Part shown: piece by piece, positions 1 through 5,682 of the stretch
Position numbering within the stretch: the first letter of the stretch is position 1
Layout of the letters: every line of letters begins with the position of its first letter
NCBI GenBank assembly: GCA_015487825.1
Contig: WFOZ01000281.1
Location: 1-9,496, forward strand
DNA: 9,496 bases
Direction: 5' to 3'
From: Planctomycetaceae bacterium
Lineage (GTDB): Bacteria; Planctomycetota; Planctomycetia; Planctomycetales; Planctomycetaceae
Program-made: the position numbers and the translations under genes
Notes under the pieces: model-generated
Database searches by the model: none
The model's input: the letters and a program-made list of their open reading frames with translations, nothing else
Told to the model about the DNA's origin: nothing

Positions 1-211
1 CCAGAGTCTCCACCACTTAAGCGAAAACGATCCCGAAAATCTTCTTCATAACGCTTCCTGCAACCCATTCGCAGCAAATTCCCAAATTCGTGTGTCACGG
101 CTCACAGAGCCGTGACACACTATTGATTTCGATCTATCAGATCGCCATCCTACATTTTGCAGAGTGGTTCTCTAAAGAAAATTCGCGTATATCGGGGATT
201 GGAATAAGTTG
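1..211. other. Left-edge non-coding or partly coding stretch
   Basis: No convincing complete gene is present before the SUI1-like start. Besides the hairpin at 90-120 there is a second small palindrome at 130-144 (CGATCT, 3-base loop, AGATCG). On the minus strand, a frame beginning at ATG 66 stays open to the window edge (MGCRKRYEEDFRDRF...). In another minus frame an ATG at 49 sits behind a good AGGAAG ribosome-binding sequence but stops after ten codons (MKKIFGIVFA). Neither can be confirmed from so little sequence. Confidence 0.3.
90..120. repeat. Perfect 14-bp-stem hairpin repeat (copy 1 of 2)
   Basis: Bases 90-103 and 107-120 are perfect reverse complements around a 3-base ACA loop (core CACGGCTCACAGAGCCGTG). 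The 25 bases at 96-120 recur at 3750-3774 with 23 of 25 identical, so this is a dispersed repeat and not a chance palindrome. No T-run follows on either strand, so a simple intrinsic terminator is unlikely. It lies about 90 bases upstream of the SUI1-like gene. Confidence 0.8.
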
Positions 212-556
212 ATGAGATTATTTGAAGGAACACCGTTTGATCGCCCGTTACGATGCGAACAGTGTGGCAAGCTTGATGAACAATGCAGTTGCCTGCCGGA
301 AACGGCACCGATGGTCCCTCCCGAGAAACAGACAGCTACCCTTTCTGTCGAAAAACGAAAAAAAGGGAAGCTGGTTACTGTTGTTCGAGGACTGGCAGCC
401 TCTGATAATGACTTACCCGCGTTGCTTCTGAAATTGAAAACAACCTGTGGAGCTGGTGGGACACTCAAAGAAAATGTCATCGAAGTGCAGGGAAGTCATC
501 TTGATCGCGTTGGTGAAACGCTTCAAAAAACCGGTTACCGTATCTCCAAACGATAA
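212..556 (+). CDS. SUI1/eIF1-like (YciH-type) translation factor
   Basis: This 114-residue protein belongs to the SUI1 family, related to eukaryotic and archaeal eIF1 and bacterial YciH, which acts at start-codon selection on the small ribosomal subunit. The SUI1 core covers roughly residues 46-112. It has a basic entry stretch (KRKKGKLVTVVRGL, residues 48-61) and the family signature TTCGAGGTLKENVIEVQG (77-94), closely matching the KCGCGG...IEIQG pattern of E. coli YciH. The N-terminus carries four cysteines in CxxC-x6-CxC spacing (15, 18, 25, 27), suggesting a small metal-binding knuckle. An in-frame TTG lies directly before the ATG at 212; the ATG is preferred. The upstream GGAATAAG is only a weak ribosome-binding match. 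The gene appears monocistronic and ends 18 bases from the convergent DUF1080 gene. The family call is confident. Its role in bacterial translation is less settled than that of eIF1. Confidence 0.92.
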   Translation: MRLFEGTPFDRPLRCEQCGKLDEQCSCLPETAPMVPPEKQTATLSVEKRKKGKLVTVVRGLAASDNDLPALLLKLKTTCGAGGTLKENVIEVQGSHLDRVGETLQKTGYRISKR

Positions 557-574
557 ATAGAGGATCCCACAAGG

Positions 575-1375
575 TTATTCTTCCAGAACCAGCAGTTCCA
601 CCTTACGGAAATCGATGGGGTGTGATTCTGATTGTAAAGAGATCGTCCCTTTTGAAAGCATGATTCCGCCGTTTTTTGAAATCAGTTCCCGAGCATGTTC
701 ATCCCGTGGGTCAAGCTGAGATTGTTTGTATTCCAGGACAACTTTTCCATCGATAATATGCTTGATGATGCCGTTTCCATGCACTTCCATTTCTACGGTG
801 ACCCACTGATCTCCATGATACGTTTGCGAAGAAGACTTGGTGCAGTGAGGCTTGAAAAGCTTGCCATCCTTGACCACATTCGTCCCTGGAGTGCAAAGAT
901 TCATGGTCGTTCGTTTATTCTTGCCATCTCCACCGAGAAGCTGGGCTTCAATTGATACAGGAAAATCCTGATCAATAGCCATCGTTTCAGGAGACTCGCC
1001 ATGCAACATGGCTCCACTGTTTCGATAAGCCCACCCGGGGCCTTCTTCTGCTTGTTCCCCTACAAATCGGTATTCAATTCGGAGTCGGTAGTGGGAAAAC
1101 TGATCTTTATAAAACAGATGCCCAAATCGTCTGTCGAATTTATCGTACTGATCGTAGCGGACTTTTATTAAACCATCTTCAACACGAAAAGTATTACCGA
1201 AGTTATCTCCCAGTTCATAACCTTTAATTTTAGGCGTCCACCCCTCCAAATTCTTTCCGTTGAATAATTGAATCCACTTTCCCTGCTCTTGTGCCTGAGC
1301 TACAGGAAGTGAAAACGAAGACGTGACCATTAAAAGAAGGAGAAACACTAAACCCCTGGCTGTGATTAATAACAT
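575..1375 (-). CDS. Secreted DUF1080 / 3-keto-disaccharide hydrolase-domain protein
   Basis: The 266-residue protein starts with a signal peptide (hydrophobic residues 8-24, likely cleavage after PVAQA at about 28), so it is exported. The rest matches the DUF1080 family (Pfam 3-keto-disaccharide hydrolase), a concanavalin-like beta-sandwich very abundant in planctomycetes. Signature elements are LFNGKNLEGW (37-46), FRVEDGLIKV (63-72), GHLFYKDQFSHYRLRIEYRF (85-104), NSGAMLHG (119-126) and EAQLLGG (143-149). Tested family members act on 3-keto-glycosides, but the substrate here cannot be read from sequence. The length is typical for a single-domain member. The ATG is supported by GAGAGG (1382-1387 on the complementary strand) 6 bases upstream. 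There is no co-directional neighbour, so it is probably transcribed alone. Confidence 0.9.
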   Translation of the reverse strand: MLLITARGLVFLLLLMVTSSFSLPVAQAQEQGKWIQLFNGKNLEGWTPKIKGYELGDNFGNTFRVEDGLIKVRYDQYDKFDRRFGHLFYKDQFSHYRLRIEYRFVGEQAEEGPGWAYRNSGAMLHGESPETMAIDQDFPVSIEAQLLGGDGKNKRTTMNLCTPGTNVVKDGKLFKPHCTKSSSQTYHGDQWVTVEMEVHGNGIIKHIIDGKVVLEYKQSQLDPRDEHARELISKNGGIMLSKGTISLQSESHPIDFRKVELLVLEE

Positions 1376-1381
1376 CAGTAA

Positions 1382-1387
1382 CCTCTC
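1382..1387 (-). promoter_or_regulatory. Ribosome-binding site of the DUF1080 gene
   Basis: GAGAGG lies 6 bases before the ATG at 1375 and fixes that start. Further upstream on the same strand, CATAAT (1393-1398) is a good -10 match, but no -35 box is seen at the right distance. Confidence 0.55.
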
Positions 1388-1755
1388 AGAATTATGTACT
1401 ACTAACGGTTAATTTCTTTGCGTATTGCGCAAATTTCAAACAAGATTCCATTTCGGTTTCGGCTGTCAAAACAAACCCACCGTGCCGGGATTTTCAAGCG
1501 AAACAAACCGATCTTCAACCAACCTCAACAGGAAAAGATCGAGGCTCCATTGTTGCGTAATCTGACCATTTTCAGCAAGTCTATGGGCGAATTCAATGTG
1601 AATGTTACATTTCTAACTCCTGTTTTAGGGCTATTGAGACATAATCAGATCTCTCTTGAGGTACTTTTCAGGAGTCGTTAGACTCCCCGTCAGGTCTTAA
1701 AATACCTTCTTAACCTCCTTTCCCCTGCCTCGAATTCCACTTCGGCTACTCAATA

Positions 1756-1783
1756 TTGACCGGTGGAATCCCATCCTGATATT
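1756..1783 (+). promoter_or_regulatory. Possible sigma70-type promoter for the 274-residue exported protein
   Basis: TTGACC (1756-1761) is a five-of-six -35 match. A 16-base spacer is followed by GATATT (1778-1783), four of six for a -10 box, about 30 bases before the ATG at 1813. The -10 is weak and planctomycete promoter consensus is poorly defined. Confidence 0.3.
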
Positions 1784-1812
1784 TCCTTTCATTCGAGAGG
1801 TTTTTCGCTCCT

Positions 1813-2637
1813 ATGAAACATTTCAATTCCGGATTCTCCGTTCTTCTGCTTGGATTATTAGTCTGTCAGAGCACTGTTTCTGCACAGGATTATCGCATTT
1901 ACACTCATGTTTTCGATCATCAGGATGTGGACGCCAACGGGAAACCGAAAGTGATTGCTCGTAGCTTGACGATCTGGCATGCTGGCAAAGTTTACGATTA
2001 TATGGACAGTGTTGGAGAGCTCGTAGTCTACGATCCACTCCAGCAACGCTTTACAATTATCAGCGGGCAACACGATTTGGCCTGTACTGTCGCTTTCAGT
2101 GAATTGAAACAATTTCAAAAAGTGGCTAAAAACCAGGCGAAAGAATACCTGACAGAACTGAGCGAGTCAGAAGCGACCCGGCAAGCCGAGTTTGTTGCCT
2201 TTCAGTTGGACCCTCGATTTAAAATCATCTTCAACTCCGAAAATAATATCCTGTCTTGCACCAGCCCTCAGATTTCATATGTCGCCGAAACAATTCCTGC
2301 TCCCAACGCAGATATTGCTAAAGCATTTCGACAATATGCAGACTGGGCCGCTCAGTTGAATTTTGTCCTGCATGGCAAATCACTAATGCCTGCTTCCCGA
2401 TTACAACTGAATGAAGAATTGGAAAAACGCAATTTACTCCCAATTAAAGTAACTCTCACTCTTGCGGATACCACGAATTCGAAGTTGAGTGCAGAACATG
2501 TAATAAACTGGAAACTCGAAAAACATGATCGATTTCGTATTACCGAGTGGAAGCATTTATTACGCGACGGGCAATTGAAGTTCGTCTCTTTTCACGATTA
2601 CCAGCGAAGCCTGCTTGCCGAATACAGCAGTAGATAG
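1813..2637 (+). CDS. Exported protein of unknown function
   Basis: I do not recognise a named domain in this 274-residue protein. Residues 1-24 form a signal peptide (hydrophobic core SVLLLGLLVC, likely cleavage SA|QD), so the product is periplasmic or surface-located. Cys18 lies in a hydrophobic stretch but lacks a clean lipobox, so a lipoprotein is less likely. The early mature region (YRIYTHVFDHQD, then SLTIWHAGKVYDYM, VYDPLQQRFTII) reads as a beta-rich domain reporting on or binding a small molecule. The middle (about 92-125) is strongly helical, and the end returns to strands. The mature chain contains only two cysteines, at 91 and 149. GAGAGG (1795-1800) is a slightly distant ribosome-binding site. 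The next gene starts 11 bases after its stop, so the pair is likely one operon. Confidence 0.8.
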   Translation: MKHFNSGFSVLLLGLLVCQSTVSAQDYRIYTHVFDHQDVDANGKPKVIARSLTIWHAGKVYDYMDSVGELVVYDPLQQRFTIISGQHDLACTVAFSELKQFQKVAKNQAKEYLTELSESEATRQAEFVAFQLDPRFKIIFNSENNILSCTSPQISYVAETIPAPNADIAKAFRQYADWAAQLNFVLHGKSLMPASRLQLNEELEKRNLLPIKVTLTLADTTNSKLSAEHVINWKLEKHDRFRITEWKHLLRDGQLKFVSFHDYQRSLLAEYSSR

Positions 2638-2648
2638 GGCAGCAATTT

Positions 2649-3344
2649 GTGTCTGAGCAGCCCCCTTCTTCCGGAACGAAAAAGAAGAGCATCGTCCAGC
2701 TGGCAGGCTTAATTGTCCTGGCGATGCTGATCCCCATTATTCCTTTCCTGTTGGGAGGTGAATTTCTCGAAGGAGCAATCAAGAGCTGGGTTCAAAGTGA
2801 GCTTTCCCTGCCGTTGCGTCTGTCAGCTGTCGTAATCGCTTTGATGGTCGATATTTTTCTTCCTGTTCCGTCCTCTGCCGTCATTACATATGCCGGGGCA
2901 ACATGCGGAATTATTCCTGCAACAGGAGCATCGTTTGCCGGCTTAACACTTGGCGGGCTGCTAGGCTATGAATTGAGCCGCTTGTGGGGTAGCAGGTTGA
3001 TCAATCGCTTAAGCTGCGAAGAAGACCGCCTGCATATGCAGGAATTAGTTTCACAATATGGCTTTCTGGTGATCGTTTTGACGCGACCTCTGCCAATTCT
3101 GGGCGAAACTGCTGTGTTGATTGTTGGCAGTCTTTTCATGCGACGCTTTGCATTTTACTTTTCTCTTGCGATTAGCAACTTTGCAATATCGCTGGTCTAT
3201 GCAGGATTCGGAAGCTGGTTTTCAGATCCCGCCTGGTTGCCCTGGATTCTGGCCGCTTCTTTAATCGTCCCGCTATTTCTGACAATATGCATCAGGCAGA
3301 TTCTCTCGCGCCGAAGACGACTGGACAGGTCAGCTGGACAATAA
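2649..3344 (+). CDS. VTT-domain (DedA/SNARE-associated type) integral membrane protein
   Basis: The 231-residue product is a polytopic inner-membrane protein. Hydrophobic segments lie at roughly 14-35, 57-77, 83-108, 138-163, 168-190 and 196-216, followed by a basic cytoplasmic tail (SRRRRLDR). The VTT/DedA pattern is clear: a re-entrant-like DIFLPVPSSAVITYAGATCG (68-87), GGLLGYELSRLWG (102-114), and the second signature LTRPLPILGETAVLIVGSLF (144-163) with the conserved R-P pair and E153. Family members are linked to lipid flipping and envelope homeostasis; the exact lipid is unknown for this one. The start is GTG at 2649, with AGGG (2636-2639) overlapping the stop of the preceding gene as ribosome-binding site. 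The 11-base gap implies co-transcription and probably coupled translation with the exported protein. Confidence 0.85.
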   Translation: MSEQPPSSGTKKKSIVQLAGLIVLAMLIPIIPFLLGGEFLEGAIKSWVQSELSLPLRLSAVVIALMVDIFLPVPSSAVITYAGATCGIIPATGASFAGLTLGGLLGYELSRLWGSRLINRLSCEEDRLHMQELVSQYGFLVIVLTRPLPILGETAVLIVGSLFMRRFAFYFSLAISNFAISLVYAGFGSWFSDPAWLPWILAASLIVPLFLTICIRQILSRRRRLDRSAGQ

Positions 3345-3367
3345 AGCCTTGCTGTTTAACGAAAAAC

Positions 3368-3379
3368 GTAACTATTCAG
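3368..3379 (+). repeat. GTAACTATTCAG, outer left copy of IS66-like end
   Basis: This 12-mer is identical to the right terminus of the 195-base element (3675-3686, opposite strand) and differs by one base from its left terminus (3492-3503). It begins with GTAA, as IS66-family ends do. Together with the inverted copy at 3703-3714 it may mark the boundaries of an older, interrupted element. Confidence 0.6.
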
Positions 3380-3387
3380 CGTTGGCG

Positions 3388-3464
3388 TAGGGGCCGCTAC
3401 CCGGGGACCACGATGGGAGGTGGCTCCTCCTGTTTCTGCGGTGGTCCGCGGGTAGCGGACCCTA
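3388..3464. repeat. Long inverted repeat (24-base arms)
   Basis: Arms 3388-3411 (TAGGGGCCGCTACCCG...) and 3441-3464 (GTGGTCCGCGGGTAGC...) are reverse complements at 22 of 24 positions, separated by 29 bases that contain a smaller GGAGG/CCTCC pairing. The right arm, reverse-complemented, resembles a free-standing copy at 7689-7711, so the arm is itself a dispersed unit. It could form a strong RNA hairpin downstream of the VTT gene, but there is no T-run. Confidence 0.75.
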
Positions 3465-3483
3465 CAAACAACCTTAATTTCTG

Positions 3484-3491
3484 CAATAACC
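3484..3491. repeat. Left target-site duplication CAATAACC
   Basis: This perfect 8-base direct repeat directly abuts the left end of the 195-base element. Its partner is at 3687-3694. A duplication of 8 bases is the size known for IS66-family insertion. Confidence 0.7.
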
Positions 3492-3686
3492 GTAATTATT
3501 CAGTGATGGGTGGCTGGGGACAAATTGTCGGAAATAGCGTGAACAATTGACGTACGGCTGGCGACAATTTGCCCCCAGATGTAATGAGATGTCCAATTCT
3601 GGGGGCAGATTGTGTGAAAGCCAGATGGGTATTCATACTTTTCAAATAACAATCTGTCCCCTGCCACCCTCCCTCTGAATAGTTAC
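3492..3686. mobile_element. IS66-like miniature inverted-repeat element (MITE), 195 bases
   Basis: The left terminus (3492-3529, GTAATTATTCAG... TGGGGACAAATTGTC) and right terminus (3649-3686) are inverted repeats matching at about 31 of 38 aligned positions with one 1-base gap. Both begin GTAA read inward, and the element is bounded by identical 8-base direct repeats. Inside lies a second inverted pair, 3563-3578 (GACAATTTGCCCCCAG) and 3599-3613 (CTGGGGGCAGATTGT), each also related to the inner half of the termini. The TGGGGNCANATTGT motif therefore appears four times in alternating orientation. The element encodes no transposase and must have been moved in trans. GTAA ends and 8-base duplications are established IS66-family traits; assignment to that family is inference, because no parent element is in the window. 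Confidence 0.7.
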
Positions 3687-3694
3687 CAATAACC
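3687..3694. repeat. Right target-site duplication CAATAACC
   Basis: This is identical to 3484-3491 and immediately follows the right terminus of the 195-base element. Confidence 0.7.
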
Positions 3695-3702
3695 AAGCAT
3701 TG

Positions 3703-3714
3703 CTGAATAGGTAC
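3703..3714 (-). repeat. Outer right copy of IS66-like end
   Basis: On the minus strand this reads GTACCTATTCAG, one mismatch from GTAACTATTCAG. It is inverted relative to the copy at 3368, and both continue into related GC...TTGG sequence. No direct repeat flanks the outer pair (CGAAAAAC on the left, CCAAATTT on the right), so the outer element, if real, is old or rearranged. Confidence 0.45.
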
Positions 3715-3749
3715 CCAAATTTAAAAAATAAATCTTGGATTCCAGTTCG

Positions 3750-3774
3750 CACGGCTCACAGAGCCGGGGCACAC
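3750..3774. repeat. Dispersed hairpin repeat (copy 2)
   Basis: This copy is 23 of 25 identical to 96-120. It keeps the CGGCTC-ACA-GAGCCG core, but two changes in the right half (GGGGC for GTGAC) shorten the perfect stem. On the minus strand it lies about 50 bases past the stop of the 287-residue gene, with a T-rich stretch about 20 bases further on, so a role in 3' end formation is possible but weakly supported. Confidence 0.7.
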
Positions 3775-3820
3775 GAAACTATTATTTCTCGCAACAATCT
3801 TGAACGATAAAAGCAAACCC

Positions 3821-4684
3821 TTATAAATGCAGATTCAACCACTCTCGAAACAAAAATTCCAGACGAATTGCCAATAACGCGATACGGCCCATCACGGTCA
3901 TGCCGAACATCGCGCCGAAAGTGATCATCAAAATCCAGATTCCGAATCGTGAAACCTTGCCCACCGCTCCTTTGTGTTCAATAGAAAAGAAGAAGTAAAC
4001 CAGACAGGCAAGAATGCTCACGACCGAAAAGATATTCTGAAACGATTGCCAATAATCGACACTGTTCGTTTCATCGATCTCAACAAACGGAACAATGCTG
4101 TTTTCAATCTGGCTGAGAAAATCCGCTTCCAGAAATGCAACCATGCGAAGCCCAGCGGTTGTGCCGATGATGAACGCTAACGGCCAGACCGAAATCCAAC
4201 TCGCTTTGGGAACCAAACGCATGATGAGCATAATTCCCAGAATCAGCGGAAAAATATAAACCCATGCACCAGGTGCCTGCTCAGGGGAAAGCCCCGGCAT
4301 CGCCCACTGTTGAATCAAGCCCGGCGTCAATTTCCCCAACAGGTTCGGAATAATCGTTGTCCAGAATCCGACAACCATTACATACCCGGCTGAAACCCCA
4401 ACAACGGTCGATTCTGCCATTTTATAGAAAGGATTATCCTTGTACAGAAACGAAAAGATAAACAGTGTAAAAAACGCACCGACCCACAAACCAATCGAAC
4501 GAGATGTACTGACCTGGGCAATCCCGGCCTGCCTGTCGATTTCGTCGGCGGGAACCCATTGTCCCTCTACTTGTTTCACATATTCCCGTCCGGCCAGTTT
4601 TTCAGAATCGTTAACTGTCTGCCAAATCGCAAAGGCTGCGATGAACAGAAAAAGGAGAGTCAATTTTGTATGTTCAAATTTCAT
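3821..4684 (-). CDS. Polytopic membrane protein of the DUF6754-associated cluster
   Basis: This 287-residue protein has no function I can name. It has about seven membrane segments: 8-24, 63-80, 93-115, 140-157, 161-180, 215-233 and 246-273. After the first segment comes a short hydrophilic stretch (25-60, including GQWVPADEID), probably extracytoplasmic. The conserved-looking features are the glycine-rich VVGVSAGYVMVVGFWTTIIP (94-113), VWPLAFIIGTTAGLRM (166-181), FFFSIEHKGAVGKVSRFG (231-248) and ITFGAMFGMTVMGRIALLAI (254-273). These resemble channel- or transporter-type packing, with a charged EHKG..GK..R loop likely on the cytoplasmic face. The ATG at 4684 has no good ribosome-binding site. 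The gene is last in the minus-strand series, 59 bases after the 290-residue gene, and is presumably co-transcribed with it. Confidence 0.85.
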   Translation of the reverse strand: MKFEHTKLTLLFLFIAAFAIWQTVNDSEKLAGREYVKQVEGQWVPADEIDRQAGIAQVSTSRSIGLWVGAFFTLFIFSFLYKDNPFYKMAESTVVGVSAGYVMVVGFWTTIIPNLLGKLTPGLIQQWAMPGLSPEQAPGAWVYIFPLILGIMLIMRLVPKASWISVWPLAFIIGTTAGLRMVAFLEADFLSQIENSIVPFVEIDETNSVDYWQSFQNIFSVVSILACLVYFFFSIEHKGAVGKVSRFGIWILMITFGAMFGMTVMGRIALLAIRLEFLFREWLNLHL

Positions 4685-4743
4685 GAAAAGCTACTTTATA
4701 GAAATCAGTTGAAGTCAATTCAGCCAATCTGTTTGTCTGATAT

Positions 4744-5616
4744 TCAAAGTCGTTGAATTCTTTTTTGCAGGAAAAACAGAATATTACCCGCCAGTATCAA
4801 AAAGATCATCAACAGATGGGCAATCAGTTGTGGGCCCATTCGGCGGACACCTTCGCGGTATTCCGGTTTTGGTTCTCCTTCGACGTATTTTTCATTCACA
4901 AGTGTTTCGTACTCTGCGGCTCCTTTGATCGCACCGAGTAGTCCCTTCAACTGCTTCGGGACATAAGGGTACATGTAGGGTGCCTGCACACCGGTCACAC
5001 CCGCTACCATTTTCACCTTATCGGGATAAGCCGTGGCACCGTATTGCACCCATTCTTTACTGCCGGGATATCCGGCAGAGACATTCAAAATCAGTTTCAT
5101 ATCCTGCACATTTTCAACATCCTGACACATCGGTATCTGATCGATATTTTGTCCCCGGGCATCGGTCGTATAGAGTTCGCGCAGGTCGGTCATAATGACT
5201 TTAATGACTCCCTCATATCCCGGCTTGTATCCGAGATTGACATAATCTTCGCCGTAAACCAGATCGGGGAAATCCGTCAGTATAACTTTCGTAATTCCAT
5301 CTTCGACCATTTGTGGGCCAACCGGAAAAAGCGAAAGAAAATACATCTTCAACTTTTTATTCGCGCAGTGCAGAATGAACGAAGTTGCCATGGGACCTAG
5401 TTCTCCCTCACTGGCAGGGTCGTAATCGAATGCAAGCAGCACTTTATCACCAGGCTCAAGCTTTTCAATTTCATCAAAAACATCCTGAGCGAGCAATGTC
5501 GGTTTTTCCGGAAATTCCAGTTCGAGCAAAATTGGAATTGCGACCGCAAGAAACATCAACAGAAATATCCATCGACGATCCAGACTGGCCAGCTTTTCGA
5601 TAATTGCAATACCCAT
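4744..5616 (-). CDS. Doubly anchored protein with extracytoplasmic alpha/beta domain, DUF6754-associated cluster
   Basis: From the preferred ATG the product is 290 residues. A short basic N-terminus (SLDRRW, 11-16), a membrane segment (about 16-33), a soluble domain (about 36-258), a second membrane segment (about 263-284) and a basic tail (QKRIQRL) place the soluble domain outside the cytoplasm by the positive-inside rule. The domain reads as an alternating alpha/beta fold with possible conserved patches KVLLAFDYDPASEGELGPMA (58-77), LGYKPGYEGVIKVIMTD (128-144), and PYVPKQLKGLLGAIKGAAEY (217-236). I know no assigned function. An in-frame TTG at 5679 would add 21 residues (MPENGAAAVARLREL...), but the ATG at 5616 has a clean ribosome-binding site and places the membrane anchor near the N-terminus. 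The gene follows the 614-residue gene in the same direction. Confidence 0.85.
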   Translation of the reverse strand: MGIAIIEKLASLDRRWIFLLMFLAVAIPILLELEFPEKPTLLAQDVFDEIEKLEPGDKVLLAFDYDPASEGELGPMATSFILHCANKKLKMYFLSLFPVGPQMVEDGITKVILTDFPDLVYGEDYVNLGYKPGYEGVIKVIMTDLRELYTTDARGQNIDQIPMCQDVENVQDMKLILNVSAGYPGSKEWVQYGATAYPDKVKMVAGVTGVQAPYMYPYVPKQLKGLLGAIKGAAEYETLVNEKYVEGEPKPEYREGVRRMGPQLIAHLLMIFLILAGNILFFLQKRIQRL

Positions 5617-5622
5617 TTCAAT

Positions 5623-5628
5623 TTCCTG
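5623..5628 (-). promoter_or_regulatory. Ribosome-binding site deciding the 5616 start
   Basis: CAGGAA on the minus strand lies 6 bases (7 from AGGA) before ATG 5616. The competing TTG at 5679 has only an AGG three bases away, overlapping the preceding stop codon. Confidence 0.55.
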
Positions 5629-5682
5629 ATTATGAAGTTCCCGCAGTCTGGCGACCGCAGCTGCACCGTTTTCTGGCAAAGC

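Larger units (their letters stand above)
1376..1812. other. Divergent intergenic region (437 bases)
   Basis: This is the shared upstream region of the DUF1080 gene (minus) and the exported-protein gene (plus). I see no credible gene: the longest open frame, 1418-1681, encodes an Arg/Phe/Asn-rich composition with no recognisable domain and has no ribosome-binding site. Two short palindromes stand out: TTTGCG-TATTG-CGCAAA at 1417-1433, upstream of the DUF1080 gene, and GGAGTC-GTTA-GACTCC at 1671-1686. Neither is followed by a T-run. Confidence 0.55.
3345..3820. other. Repeat-rich intergenic island (476 bases)
   Basis: This gap between the VTT gene and the end of the minus-strand cluster is almost entirely made of repeats: a 24-base-arm inverted repeat (3388-3464), a 195-base IS66-like miniature element (3492-3686), outer copies of its terminal sequence at 3368 and 3703, and a second copy of the left-edge hairpin repeat (3750-3774). 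Short open frames inside it are by-products of the repeats. No clear terminator with a T-run was found for either flanking gene. Confidence 0.75.

Noticed and set aside
1418..1681. Open frame of 87 codons on the plus strand in the divergent intergenic region.
   Set aside because: No ribosome-binding site, no recognisable domain, and an Arg/Phe/Asn-rich composition unlike the neighbouring proteins.
1671..1686. GGAGTC-GTTA-GACTCC hairpin as a terminator.
   Set aside because: No T-run follows on either strand and no gene ends nearby.
3496..3696. Open frame of 66 codons on the minus strand.
   Set aside because: It lies almost wholly inside the MITE and translates its inverted repeats, so it is not a credible gene.
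3368..3714. CRISPR array interpretation of the repeated motifs.
   Set aside because: The copies alternate in orientation, spacing is irregular, and the pattern is explained by terminal inverted repeats and a target duplication.
4695..4718. TTGACT and TATAAA on the minus strand upstream of the 287-residue gene, looking like a promoter.
   Set aside because: The spacer is only 12 bases, too short for a sigma70-type promoter; the gene is more likely read through from upstream.
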